A stretch of 22,968 nucleotides of DNA from Thermaceae bacterium (GTDB taxonomy: Bacteria; Deinococcota; Deinococci; Deinococcales; Marinithermaceae), in contig WFXV01000216.1 in the NCBI GenBank assembly GCA_015490435.1, positions 1 to 22,968 on the forward strand. The letters are read 5' to 3'. Below, one piece after another: positions 15,285 through 22,554 of this stretch (position 1 is its first letter; every line of letters starts with the position of its first letter). Position numbers and translations under genes: made by a program. The notes beneath the pieces are model-generated. The model was given only the letters and a program-made list of their open reading frames with translations, had not been told where the DNA came from and made no database searches.

Positions 15285-16274
15285 CTAGAGCATGGGCTTT
15301 AGGATCTCCACCAGGTCAGCGACGCGGTTCGCGTAGCCCCACTCGTTGTCGTACCAGGCAAAGACCTTGACCAGGGGACCGAGGGCCTTGGTGAGCTTCC
15401 CGTCCACGATCGAGGAGTGGGGGTTCATCACGATGTCGGTGCGGACGAGCTCCTCCTCGCTGTACTCGAGGATCCCCTTGAGCTCACCCTCGGCCGCCTC
15501 CTTGAGGGCGGCGTTCACCTCCTCGGCGGTGACGTCGCGCTTGAGCAGGGCGACGATGTCCGAGATCGAGCCGGTGGGGGTAGGCACCCGGAGCGACATC
15601 CCGTCGAACTTGCCCTTGAGGCTCGGGAGCGTGAGCGCGGTGGCCACCGCCGCGCCGGTGGTGGTGGGGATGATGTTCACCGCCGCCGCCCGCGCCCGGC
15701 GCAGGTCCTTGTGGGGCAGGTCGAGGATGCGCTGGTCGTTGGTGTAGGAGTGCACCGTGGTCATCAGCGCCCGCTCGACGCCGAAGCGCTCGTCCAGGAC
15801 CTTCATCACCGGGGCCAGGGAGTTCGTGGTGCAGGAGGCGTTGGAGATGATCTTGTGCTCGGGCTTTAGTTCCTTGTGGTTGACGCCGATCACCACGGTG
15901 ATGTCCGGCTCCTTGGCGGGCGCGGTGATGATCACCTTCTTGGCGCCGGCCTTCAGGTGCTTTTCCGCCCCCTTGCGGTCGCGGAAGTGGCCGGTGGCCT
16001 CGACCACGATGTCCACCCCGAGCTCGCCCCAGGGGAGCTTCTCCGGGTCGGGCTCGGCGGTGGCTTTGATCTTCTTGCCGTTTACAATAATGTGCTCGTC
16101 GTCGTAGGAGACCTCGCCGGGGAAGCGGCCGTAGTTCGAGTCGTACTTGAGGAGATGCGCGAGGGTTTTGTTGTCGGTGAGGTCGTTGACCAGCGCGACC
16201 GCGATGCCCTTGTCCAGAAGGATCCGGAAAACCTGGCGCCCGATCCTGCCAAATCCGTTGATGCCTACCCGCAT
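15285..16274 (-). CDS. gap: Glyceraldehyde-3-phosphate dehydrogenase
   Basis: This tetrameric glycolytic dehydrogenase is 329 residues long. I-N-G-F-G-R-I-G-R is the Rossmann loop at the N-terminus. Asp31 in V-N-D-L-T suggests NAD preference. S-N-A-S-C-T-T-N near residue 150 holds the catalytic Cys. T-V-H-S-Y-T-N-D-Q supplies the general-base His, and W-Y-D-N-E-W-G-Y is near the C-terminus. A good GGAGGTGG precedes the ATG. It is the first gene of a gap-pgk-tpiA run, followed by peptidase, lipoprotein and nfo genes in the same direction. Confidence 0.98.
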   Translation of the reverse strand: MRVGINGFGRIGRQVFRILLDKGIAVALVNDLTDNKTLAHLLKYDSNYGRFPGEVSYDDEHIIVNGKKIKATAEPDPEKLPWGELGVDIVVEATGHFRDRKGAEKHLKAGAKKVIITAPAKEPDITVVIGVNHKELKPEHKIISNASCTTNSLAPVMKVLDERFGVERALMTTVHSYTNDQRILDLPHKDLRRARAAAVNIIPTTTGAAVATALTLPSLKGKFDGMSLRVPTPTGSISDIVALLKRDVTAEEVNAALKEAAEGELKGILEYSEEELVRTDIVMNPHSSIVDGKLTKALGPLVKVFAWYDNEWGYANRVADLVEILKPML

Positions 16275-16292
16275 CGTTCCACCTCCGGCCCC

Positions 16293-16298
16293 ATCTTA
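16293..16298 (-). promoter_or_regulatory. Possible -10 box of the gap operon
   Basis: TAAGAT on the minus strand lies 18 bases before the gap ATG, leaving room for GGAGGTGG. The region where a -35 would be is occupied by the terminator stem of the ABC transporter operon, and no clear -35 hexamer is seen there. Confidence 0.35.
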
Positions 16299-16303
16299 CG
16301 CGG

Positions 16304-16328
16304 AAAAACGGGGGCCCAATGGCCCCCG
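16304..16328 (-). terminator. Intrinsic terminator of the ABC transporter operon
   Basis: Minus strand: CGGGGGCC-ATTG-GGCCCCCG (8-bp perfect stem, arms 16321-16328 and 16309-16316), followed by TTTTT at 16308-16304. It lies about 20 bases after the binding-protein stop codon and separates the transporter operon from gap. Confidence 0.9.
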
Positions 16329-16348
16329 CGTCGCGTGATTGCCTTCGC

Positions 16349-17602
16349 TTAGCGGATCTGGCCCGAAAGGAGCTTATCCACGAGCGCTTGCGCCCGGTCG
16401 AGTGCCTCGTCCACGCTGGCCTTGCCGAGCACCGCCTCGGTGATCGCCTGGCCCAGGATGTCGAAGCGGATCTGCTCCCACTGGGGGATCTGGGGCTCGT
16501 ACTTGGCGTAGTTCGCCTGCTTGAGGACGGCCTTTAGGTTCGGGTCCTCCATCAGGCGGTCCTGCATCTCGGGCATCTCGATCGCCCGGGGGTTCACCGG
16601 CACGTACCCGGTGGCGGCGGAGAAGACCGCCTGCACCTCGGGGGTGACGACGAAGTTCAGGAAGGCGGCGGCGGCCTTCTTCTGGGCCTCGCTCGCCGAG
16701 CGGAAGACGATCAGGTTGGTGCCCTGGACCACGGCGTAGCCGGGCTGTTCGGCGGTCTTTCCGGGCAGGGTGGCGAGCCCGAGGTCGAACTTCGCCGCCC
16801 GCTGGTAGTACTTGTAGCCCGCCGAGGTGTCGGTGGAGAAGCCGTAGGTCCCCTTGCCGAAGTTCTGGTTGATGTAGCCGGAGGTGATCGCCTTGCCCCA
16901 GCCCTGCTTGACGCTATCCACCAGGATCTTGAGGGCGGCCTTGGCCTCGGGCGAGTTCACCACCAGCTTGCCGTCCTTCATGTACTCGCCGCCCAGGGTG
17001 AAGAACCAGTAGCCGAAGGTGGAGGTGTCGGGGCGGAACCAGTAGACCGGGTTGCCCTCCTTCTCGGAGAGCATCTTGGCGGTCTCGATGAACGCGTCGA
17101 TCGTCTTGGGGACGCTGGCGCCGTACTTCCTGAGGAGGTCACGGTTGTAATAGAGCACCTGGACCGACTTGTTGAAGGGCACGCCGTAGACGAGACCCTT
17201 GAAGCGCACGGCGTTGACGAAGATCGGGTTCAGGCCCTCGAGGCTCACCCCGAGCGCCTGCACCGGCACCACCGCGTCGGCCTGGAGGTAGAGTGCGATC
17301 TGGTTCTCGTAGGCCTGGGCCAGGGTGGGGAGCTTCCCGGCGGCGAAGGCGGCCTTGATCTTGGTGGAGAGATCGCGGTAGCCGCCCTGGTTGATCGGCC
17401 GGATGCAGTACTCGCCCTCGTGGCGGCGGTTGAACTCGATCACGATATTCTCGAGCGCGGCCCTCGGCGCCCCGCCGCGGAAGGCGTGCCAGAGCTCGGC
17501 CACCACCGGCGCCTTGGCACACTGGGCCTTGATGACCTCTTCGGCCTTCTGGGCGAGGCCGAACCCGAGGAGCAGAACGAGCGCCAATACCCAACGTTTC
17601 AC
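16349..17602 (-). CDS. ABC importer sugar-binding protein (family 1 extracellular solute-binding)
   Basis: This exported solute receptor of a carbohydrate or glycerophosphate-type importer is about 417 residues. The signal peptide is MKRWVLALVLLLGFGLAQ, without a lipobox. The mature part has the UgpB/MalE-like pattern: V-V-A-E-L-W-H-A-F-R-G, E-F-N-R-R-H-E-G-E-Y, P-T-L-A-Q-A-Y-E-N-Q, G-V-P-F-N-K-S-V-Q-V-L-Y-Y-N-R-D-L and A-A-A-A-F-L-N-F-V-V-T. Four closely spaced codons could start translation (GTGs at 17611, 17608 and 17602). AGGAGG at 17611-17616 overlaps the first two, so I chose the GTG at 17602, 8 bases downstream. This receptor is the last gene of the operon, after both permeases. The sugar specificity cannot be read. 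Confidence 0.9.
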   Translation of the reverse strand: MKRWVLALVLLLGFGLAQKAEEVIKAQCAKAPVVAELWHAFRGGAPRAALENIVIEFNRRHEGEYCIRPINQGGYRDLSTKIKAAFAAGKLPTLAQAYENQIALYLQADAVVPVQALGVSLEGLNPIFVNAVRFKGLVYGVPFNKSVQVLYYNRDLLRKYGASVPKTIDAFIETAKMLSEKEGNPVYWFRPDTSTFGYWFFTLGGEYMKDGKLVVNSPEAKAALKILVDSVKQGWGKAITSGYINQNFGKGTYGFSTDTSAGYKYYQRAAKFDLGLATLPGKTAEQPGYAVVQGTNLIVFRSASEAQKKAAAAFLNFVVTPEVQAVFSAATGYVPVNPRAIEMPEMQDRLMEDPNLKAVLKQANYAKYEPQIPQWEQIRFDILGQAITEAVLGKASVDEALDRAQALVDKLLSGQIR

Positions 17603-17618
17603 ACGCACCACCTCCTAT

Positions 17619-18839
17619 CTACTTGATACCACTTCGCGCAATCCCCTCGATGAACTGGCGCTGGGCCAGGAAGTAGCCCACGATGATGGGCAGGATCGCC
17701 ATCGTGGAGGCGGCCATGAGCTGGCCGTAGTCGCTTCCCGCCTCGCCGATGAAGGCCTGGAGGCCGACCTGCACGGTGCGCATCTCCGGGCTCTGGGTGA
17801 CGATCAGCGGCCAAAGCAGCGCGTTGTAGGCGCCGAGAAAGCTGAAGATCCCGTAGGTGATGAGGCCCGGGACCGCGAGGGGAAGGGCGATCTTAAAAAG
17901 CATCACCGGGTAGCTCGCGCCGTCGATCCGGGCGGCGTCGAAGAGGTCCTGGGGCAGCGAGCGGTAGAACTGGCGGAGCAGGAAGATCCCGAAGACCGAG
18001 GCCAGCCAGGGCACGATCAGGGCGTAGAAGGTATCCAGCCAGCCGAGCTTGGCGAGGAGGATGTAGTTCGGGATCAAGAGCACCTCGCCGGGCACCATCA
18101 TGGTGGCGAGGAAGAGCAGGAAGACGAGCTCTCGGCCGGGGAAGGGCACGCGGGCGAAGGCGAAACCCGCCATCGCCGCGAGAAAGAGCCCGACGAGCAC
18201 CTGGGTCCCGGCGGTGACGAAGGAGACGTAGAAGTAGCGAGCGAAGGGGGCGGCGTTCCAGGCCTCCCGGTAGTTGTGGAAGACGTATCCGAAGAGCCCG
18301 GGGCTCAGGTTCACCCACTCCAGCCGCCAGTAGTCTCCGGCCGAGCGCACCGCGTCGGGGGCGAGCTCGGGGTAGTAGGTGCCGTAGCCCTTCGGGAGGT
18401 AGATCACCACCGGCAGGAGCCGAAAGGCCTGGTCGGTCGTGTTGGTGAAGGAAAAGCGCCACCCGCCCTCCACCCGCTCCACCTGGATCCGGGTGCCCTC
18501 GCTCAAGGGGTCGCGGAAGGCTCCCGGGGGCTTGGGAACGCGCGCCCGGGGCGGGGGCTCATCGCCTTCAGTCCGGATAAAGAAGTGCACCGTGCGCCCT
18601 GGGAGGAAGCCACCCCAAAACCGGCTCCCGCCCTCGGCCCCGAGCCGGGTCGCCGCCCGCCAGTTTTGGGGCTTGAGCCGCTCGGGCACCCAGACCGGGG
18701 CGGCCTGCTGCGCCTCCTGGGGGCTTTTGACGCTGGTCGCGAGCATCCAGTAAAAGGGAAAGGCCATCACCACCGTGCCCGCGATCAGCACCGCGTAGAT
18801 CAGGACCCGGCCCAGGAGGTAGCGGAGCTTACTCGCCAT
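17619..18839 (-). CDS. ABC sugar transporter permease (MalG/UgpE type) with large periplasmic insertion
   Basis: This inner-membrane permease subunit carries the EAA loop D-A-A-R-I-D-G-A-S (301-309), which docks on the ATPase, and the usual five C-terminal membrane segments from about residue 200. TM1 spans about residues 11-35. At 406 residues it is ~125 longer than ordinary MalG-type proteins (~270-300). The extra part is residues ~62-186, between the usual V-W-V-P-E-R-L-K-P-Q-N-W pre-loop and the resumed F-H-N-Y-R-E-A-W-N-A-A-P-F-A-R-Y. The insertion is beta-rich and hydrophilic (W-R-F-S-F-T-N-T-T-D; V-V-I-Y-L-P-K-G-Y-G) and faces the periplasm. The ATG overlaps the other permease gene by 11 bases. 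No ATPase gene is present, so a shared MalK/UgpC-like ATPase is expected elsewhere. Confidence 0.9.
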   Translation of the reverse strand: MASKLRYLLGRVLIYAVLIAGTVVMAFPFYWMLATSVKSPQEAQQAAPVWVPERLKPQNWRAATRLGAEGGSRFWGGFLPGRTVHFFIRTEGDEPPPRARVPKPPGAFRDPLSEGTRIQVERVEGGWRFSFTNTTDQAFRLLPVVIYLPKGYGTYYPELAPDAVRSAGDYWRLEWVNLSPGLFGYVFHNYREAWNAAPFARYFYVSFVTAGTQVLVGLFLAAMAGFAFARVPFPGRELVFLLFLATMMVPGEVLLIPNYILLAKLGWLDTFYALIVPWLASVFGIFLLRQFYRSLPQDLFDAARIDGASYPVMLFKIALPLAVPGLITYGIFSFLGAYNALLWPLIVTQSPEMRTVQVGLQAFIGEAGSDYGQLMAASTMAILPIIVGYFLAQRQFIEGIARSGIK

Positions 18840-20064
18840 AGGTCACCCGCTTTTCCAAGACGCGCTTTTGCAGGAGGGTGAGCGCCAGGATCACGAAGAA
18901 GACCACCACCGCGATCGCCGAGGCGTAGGAGAAGTCGGAGTCGCGGAAGCCCTTGTTGTAGAGGTACATGGTCACCGTCAGCGTGTCGTTCAGCACCCCG
19001 CCGGTCGGGGTCATCACGTAGACCTGGGTGAAGACCTGGAAGGCCCCGATCAGCCCGATGATCGCCAGGAAGAAGGTGGTGGGGGAGAGCAGCGGCCAGC
19101 TGATGTAGCGCTGGAGCTGCCACCAGGTGGCGCCGTCGATCATCGCCGCCTCGTAGTACTGGCGGGGGATCGACTGCAGCCCGGCGAGGAGGATGACCAC
19201 GTTGTAGCCGAGGAGGTGCCAGACGCTCATCGCCATGATGGCGACGAAGGCCACGCTGGGGCCGGCGAAGAAGCCTTGGAGCTCGATCCCAAAGGGGCGG
19301 AGGGCCAGGGCGAAGATCCCGTCCGGGGTGTGCAGCCAGTCGAAGCCCGGGGTGCCGAGCAGCCAATTTAAAAAACCGAACTCGGGGTGGTAGATCCACA
19401 TCCAGACCGCGGCGGCGGCGGTGAGGGCGGTGATGTAGGGGAGGAAGTAGATGGTCCGGAAGAGCCCGAGAAACCGCACCCGCTCGTTGAGCAGGATCGC
19501 CACCAGCGTTCCCAGGAAGATCCCGGTGGGGACGGTGAAGACCACGTACCAGAAGGTGTTGGAGAGCGCCTTCCAGAAGAGGGGATCCCGCATCAGGATC
19601 TCGTAGTTCAAAAGCCCTACGAAGCGGCTCTTGGCGATGAAACTCACCCGGTCAAAGAGGCTGATGTAGAAGGCGAAGAAGCTCGGAAAGACGTGCCACA
19701 CCAGGACCAGGGCGAGGCTCGGCCAGACGAAGGCCCAGCCCCAAAACGCTGCCTGGGCCGGCTCGGGGAGCCGGGACCGGAGCCCGAGGTAGAGCAAGAC
19801 CCCGGCGGCAAGGGTGAAAAGGGCGAGGGGGGCGTGCAAGACCCCGCCCAATCCGAGGGCGGCCGCGACCACCGTCAAAAGGCCCGGGATTCCCGCCCGG
19901 CGGGCCCCGTAGCCCGCGAGCGCGAGGCCCGAAAGGGCGAAGAGCAGCGCGAGGGCGGCGCTCGCCCATCCCCCGATCGCCAGCCGGCTGGCCTCGGCGG
20001 CGAGGAAGGCGAGCACGCCCGTTCCGAGGAGCGCCGGCGCCAGCAGGTGTTCGGGCTTCTTCAC
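18829..20064 (-). CDS. ABC sugar transporter permease (MalF/UgpA type) with extra N-terminal membrane region
   Basis: This first permease of the operon is 411 residues. The conserved core begins near residue 106 (F-W-G-W-A-F-V-W-P-S-L-A-L-V) and includes the EAA loop Y-E-A-A-M-I-D-G-A-T at about 304-313. The ~100 residues before it are hydrophobic, with about four predicted membrane segments, so the protein has roughly ten segments instead of six. E. coli MalF also has extra N-terminal segments, so such an extension is not unique. The GTG start at 20062-20064 has no ribosome binding site. A TATACT box lies 9 bases upstream, suggesting a very short 5' leader of 2-3 bases. Confidence 0.9.
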   Translation of the reverse strand: MKKPEHLLAPALLGTGVLAFLAAEASRLAIGGWASAALALLFALSGLALAGYGARRAGIPGLLTVVAAALGLGGVLHAPLALFTLAAGVLLYLGLRSRLPEPAQAAFWGWAFVWPSLALVLVWHVFPSFFAFYISLFDRVSFIAKSRFVGLLNYEILMRDPLFWKALSNTFWYVVFTVPTGIFLGTLVAILLNERVRFLGLFRTIYFLPYITALTAAAAVWMWIYHPEFGFLNWLLGTPGFDWLHTPDGIFALALRPFGIELQGFFAGPSVAFVAIMAMSVWHLLGYNVVILLAGLQSIPRQYYEAAMIDGATWWQLQRYISWPLLSPTTFFLAIIGLIGAFQVFTQVYVMTPTGGVLNDTLTVTMYLYNKGFRDSDFSYASAIAVVVFFVILALTLLQKRVLEKRVTYGE

Positions 20065-20073
20065 CGGCTTCAG

Positions 20074-20079
20074 AGTATA
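20074..20079 (-). promoter_or_regulatory. -10 box of the ABC transporter operon
   Basis: TATACT on the minus strand lies 9 bases before the GTG of the first permease gene. It is only 6 bases from the oppositely directed TAAGAT of smpB. No clear -35 is visible. Confidence 0.5.
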
Positions 20080-20085
20080 CGCGCT

Positions 20086-20091
20086 TAAGAT
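20086..20091 (+). promoter_or_regulatory. -10 box of smpB (leaderless)
   Basis: TAAGAT is followed by exactly 6 bases (GGAACC) and the GTG at 20098, the TANNNT-N6-start layout that would start transcription at the start codon. No ribosome binding site precedes smpB. Confidence 0.5.
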
Positions 20092-20097
20092 GGAACC

Positions 20098-20535
20098 GTG
20101 GTCATGGAAAACCGCCGTGCCCGGCGGGACTACGAGATCATCGAGACGATCGAGGCGGGCATCGCGCTAAAGGGGACCGAGGTCAAGTCCCTGCGCGAGG
20201 GGAAGGTGGACTTTACCGGCAGCTTCGCCCGCTTCATCGGGGACGAGCTCTGGCTCGAAAACTTCTACATCGCGCCCTACGAAAAAGGCTCCTACACCAA
20301 CCACGACCCCCGGCGCCGGCGGAAGCTGCTCCTTCATCGCCACGAGCTGAACCGGCTCCGGGGCAAGCTGGAGCAGCGGGGGCTGACGCTGGTGCCGCTC
20401 AAGGTCTACTTCAACGAGCGGGGCTACGCCAAGGTGCTTTTGGGCCTGGCCCGAGGGCGGCGCAAGTACGAGAAGAAAGAGGTGGACAAGCGCCGCGCGA
20501 TCGAGAGGGAGCTGGCCTCGTGGTACGGCGAGTAG
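20098..20535 (+). CDS. smpB: SsrA-binding protein SmpB
   Basis: SmpB binds tmRNA and brings it to stalled ribosomes for trans-translation. The 145-residue protein shows N-R-R-A-R-R-D-Y-E-I, G-I-A-L-K-G-T-E-V-K-S-L-R, F-Y-I-A-P-Y-E-K-G-S-Y, R-R-R-K-L-L-L-H-R-H-E and the basic tail G-R-R-K-Y-E-K-K-E-V-D-K-R. There are two starts: GTG at 20098 (6 bases after TAAGAT, favoured if leaderless) and ATG at 20104, giving 143 residues. No tmRNA gene is present in the window. It begins a plus-strand run of overlapping genes. Confidence 0.97.
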   Translation: MVMENRRARRDYEIIETIEAGIALKGTEVKSLREGKVDFTGSFARFIGDELWLENFYIAPYEKGSYTNHDPRRRRKLLLHRHELNRLRGKLEQRGLTLVPLKVYFNERGYAKVLLGLARGRRKYEKKEVDKRRAIERELASWYGE

Positions 20536-21692
20536 TTTGGCTCTTCCTCTTGCTCCTGCCGGCCTTCGGGCAGAGCGAAAAGCCCCTTTTGGCGGGCTCC
20601 GCCCGTTTGAGCGCGGTCTATCCCTTAAACCGCGGGGTTTCCTACACCGAGGCCCGGCCCTTTGCCCGCGCCCTGGGGCTCGGCTACCTGGAGCGCGGCG
20701 CCGATCTTTACCTCACCCTGGGGGCCCGGGCACTTAGGCTGCCGGTCGTTCCCGACCCCAAGGCGGCGCTCGCCCGGGTCGAGGAGCCCCTCGCGCTCCG
20801 CCAGGAGGGACGCGTCTTGGTGCCGGTCAAACGGGTGGCCCAAGCGCTCGGGGCGAGCTACGCGGGGAGCGAGGCGGGGATCCGGGTGCAGCTGCCCCCG
20901 GCCCGCCTCCTCGACCACTACCTCGCCGGCGGGGACGGGGTCGAGCAGCTCTTCCTCCGCTTTTCCCGGGACGTGAACCTGGTATCGAGTGGCCCCGCCC
21001 GGTTCCTGGCGGTGGGGGCGGAGCCCGCCGAGGGCTTTTTGCCCCTCTTTGGGGACCGGCTCTACGGGCTCGAGCTCACGCCCCACCCCCTCGGGCTCGA
21101 GCTCCGCCTGGCCGGCGCCGAGGGCCTTCCCCTGCGGTACGCCCCCTACCCCGAGGGGGCGGTGTTCTGGGTGGGCACGCCGAAAAAGCCCGCCCCGCGG
21201 CCGCTGGTGGTGGTGGACGGGGGCTTTGGGGCCCGGGGCAAGCGGGTGGCCCAGGCCCTGGTCGCCCGGCTTAAGAACCAGGGGATCGCCGCCCGGCTCG
21301 GCGGGGGGCCGACCCCGGCCGCCCGGGCCGAGGCCGGCACCCGCGCCGACGTCTTTTTGGTCCTTGCCGAAGGGGGCTCGGGCGCGGTCTACACCTACCG
21401 CCCCCGGGGCGATGCGCTGGCGCTCGCCTTCGTCGCCCGGGCCCGGGAGGCTTTGCTCCTTGGGGGCGCGCCCCGGGCGCTCTCCCGCGAGGTGGCCCCG
21501 GCCGAGGCCTCGGCGGTGCTCGCCGAGCGGCTCGCGAAGAGCCTCGGGGTGAGCCGGGGCCGGGCGGAACTCGCCCTGCTTGCCTGGGCGCCGAAGGCCG
21601 CCGCCCTGGTCGAGCTCCCGAAAGGGGACGAAAACGCCCTCGCGGATAAGCTCGCCGCCGGTATCCTGGCTTACCTGGGGAGGACGCGGTGA
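20520..21692 (+). CDS. Exported amidase_3-like protein lacking the zinc site
   Basis: The 390-residue protein starts with a signal peptide (V-V-W-L-F-L-L-L-L-P-A-F-G-Q). Residues ~28-125 resemble the copper-amine-oxidase N-terminal-like stalk of wall amidases (A-R-P-F-A-R-A-L-G-L; R-V-L-V-P-V-K-R-V-A-Q-A-L-G-A). Residues ~228-385 resemble N-acetylmuramoyl-L-alanine amidase family 3: P-L-V-V-V-D-G-G-F-G-A-R-G-K-R-V-A-Q-A-L matches the D-P-G-H-G-G strand-loop-helix. The metal-binding His is Phe235 here, and no Glu or second His ligand pattern is apparent, so catalysis is doubtful. It may be a wall-binding or regulatory relative. The GTG start, with GAGAGGGAG upstream, overlaps the smpB end by 16 bases. 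The assignment comes from pattern resemblance only. Confidence 0.72.
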   Translation: MVRRVVWLFLLLLPAFGQSEKPLLAGSARLSAVYPLNRGVSYTEARPFARALGLGYLERGADLYLTLGARALRLPVVPDPKAALARVEEPLALRQEGRVLVPVKRVAQALGASYAGSEAGIRVQLPPARLLDHYLAGGDGVEQLFLRFSRDVNLVSSGPARFLAVGAEPAEGFLPLFGDRLYGLELTPHPLGLELRLAGAEGLPLRYAPYPEGAVFWVGTPKKPAPRPLVVVDGGFGARGKRVAQALVARLKNQGIAARLGGGPTPAARAEAGTRADVFLVLAEGGSGAVYTYRPRGDALALAFVARAREALLLGGAPRALSREVAPAEASAVLAERLAKSLGVSRGRAELALLAWAPKAAALVELPKGDENALADKLAAGILAYLGRTR

Positions 21693-22225
21693 AGGGCGCT
21701 TGGGCCCTTTGGAACCTGCTCGGGGCGCTCGTGCTCCTCGTCGGGCTCGGGGTCTTCTTCCTGGGCTCGCGCCGGCCCCCCGACCGGGTGGAAAACCCCC
21801 CGGCCCCGGTCGTTCGCGCCGAGGCCGAGCCCGAGGAGGTCGAGCTCAAGCTCTACTTCGCGGGCCGGGAGGGGCTCGTCCTGGAGCGGCGGAAGGTGCG
21901 GCTTTCCCCGTTCGAGTCCCGGCTCGCCCGGGCGCTCGCCGAGATGGTCAAGGGACCCCAGCTCGCCGGCGCCCGGCCCCTCCTGCCCGCGGACAGCCCG
22001 GTGCCCCGGGCCTTCGTGGCCGGGAAGACGGTCTACCTGGACCTTCCCGGGGCCTACCGGAAGCTCGGCTACGGGGTGCGGGGCGAGAGCTTCTTGCTCT
22101 ACGGCCTCGCCAACACTGCCCTCGCCAACACCGAGGCCGACGAGGTCCGCTTCCTCCTCGAGGGGAAGCCGGCGATGGCGCTCATCCACCTCTCCCTGGC
22201 CGACCCCATCCGGAGGGCGCGGTGA
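21689..22225 (+). CDS. GerMN-domain membrane-anchored protein
   Basis: The 178-residue protein has an N-terminal anchor (residues ~8-26, L-W-N-L-L-G-A-L-V-L-L-V-G-L-G-V-F-F-L) and a Pro-rich linker. A GerMN-like domain follows (V-E-L-K-L-Y-F-A; E-S-R-L-A-R-A-L-A-E-M-V-K-G-P; V-A-G-K-T-V-Y-L-D-L-P; N-T-E-A-D-E-V-R-F-L-L-E-G). GerMN domains occur in spore germination protein GerM and in many exported proteins of non-sporulating bacteria, often near wall amidases. The role here is unknown. Start and stop form GTGA overlaps with both neighbours, which implies co-translation with the amidase-like protein. Confidence 0.85.
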   Translation: MKGAWALWNLLGALVLLVGLGVFFLGSRRPPDRVENPPAPVVRAEAEPEEVELKLYFAGREGLVLERRKVRLSPFESRLARALAEMVKGPQLAGARPLLPADSPVPRAFVAGKTVYLDLPGAYRKLGYGVRGESFLLYGLANTALANTEADEVRFLLEGKPAMALIHLSLADPIRRAR

Positions 22226-22554
22226 CGCTCCGCGAGTGGCAGGCCTGGGTGGCCGCCTTCGACGAGGCCCGGGGCTGGCAGGAGGTGGCTCCCGAGCACA
22301 CCGCGCTCCACCTCATGGAGGAGCTCGGCGAGATCGCCCGGGAGCTCCTCCGGCAGTCGGCCTATAAGGAAGGGGAGGGCCGGCTCGCCGAGGAGATGGC
22401 CGACTTCCTCCTGCTTTTTTTCAAGCTCGCGAACCAGTACGGGATCGAGCTCGAGCCCGCGCTCGCCGCAAAGGCGCGGGAGCTCGAGGCGCGCTTCCCC
22501 CTCGAGGCCTCCCGCGAGGCGATGGCCCGTTACAAGAAGCGCCATGCGGATTGA
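22222..22554 (+). CDS. MazG-like nucleotide pyrophosphohydrolase
   Basis: The 110-residue all-helical protein has the metal-binding pattern of the MazG/dUTPase superfamily: M-E-E-L-G-E-I-A-R-E-L-L-R (EExxE) and L-A-E-E-M-A-D-F-L-L-L-F-F-K-L (ExxD). The family hydrolyses (d)NTPs to monophosphates, often as house-cleaning enzymes; the substrate here is unknown. The frame is open far upstream, but only as a shadow of the GerMN gene. The GTG at 22222 fits the family N-terminus (T-L-R-E-W-Q-A-W) and overlaps the previous stop as GTGA. It ends 11 bases inside smc. Confidence 0.88.
   Translation: MTLREWQAWVAAFDEARGWQEVAPEHTALHLMEELGEIARELLRQSAYKEGEGRLAEEMADFLLLFFKLANQYGIELEPALAAKARELEARFPLEASREAMARYKKRHAD

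Noticed and set aside
17391..18881. Long plus-strand open frame of 496 codons opposite the importer genes
   Set aside because: It is antisense to two clear transporter genes, rich in His/Arg/Gly/Glu from mirrored GC codon bias, and has no recognisable motif. Such shadows are expected at this GC content.
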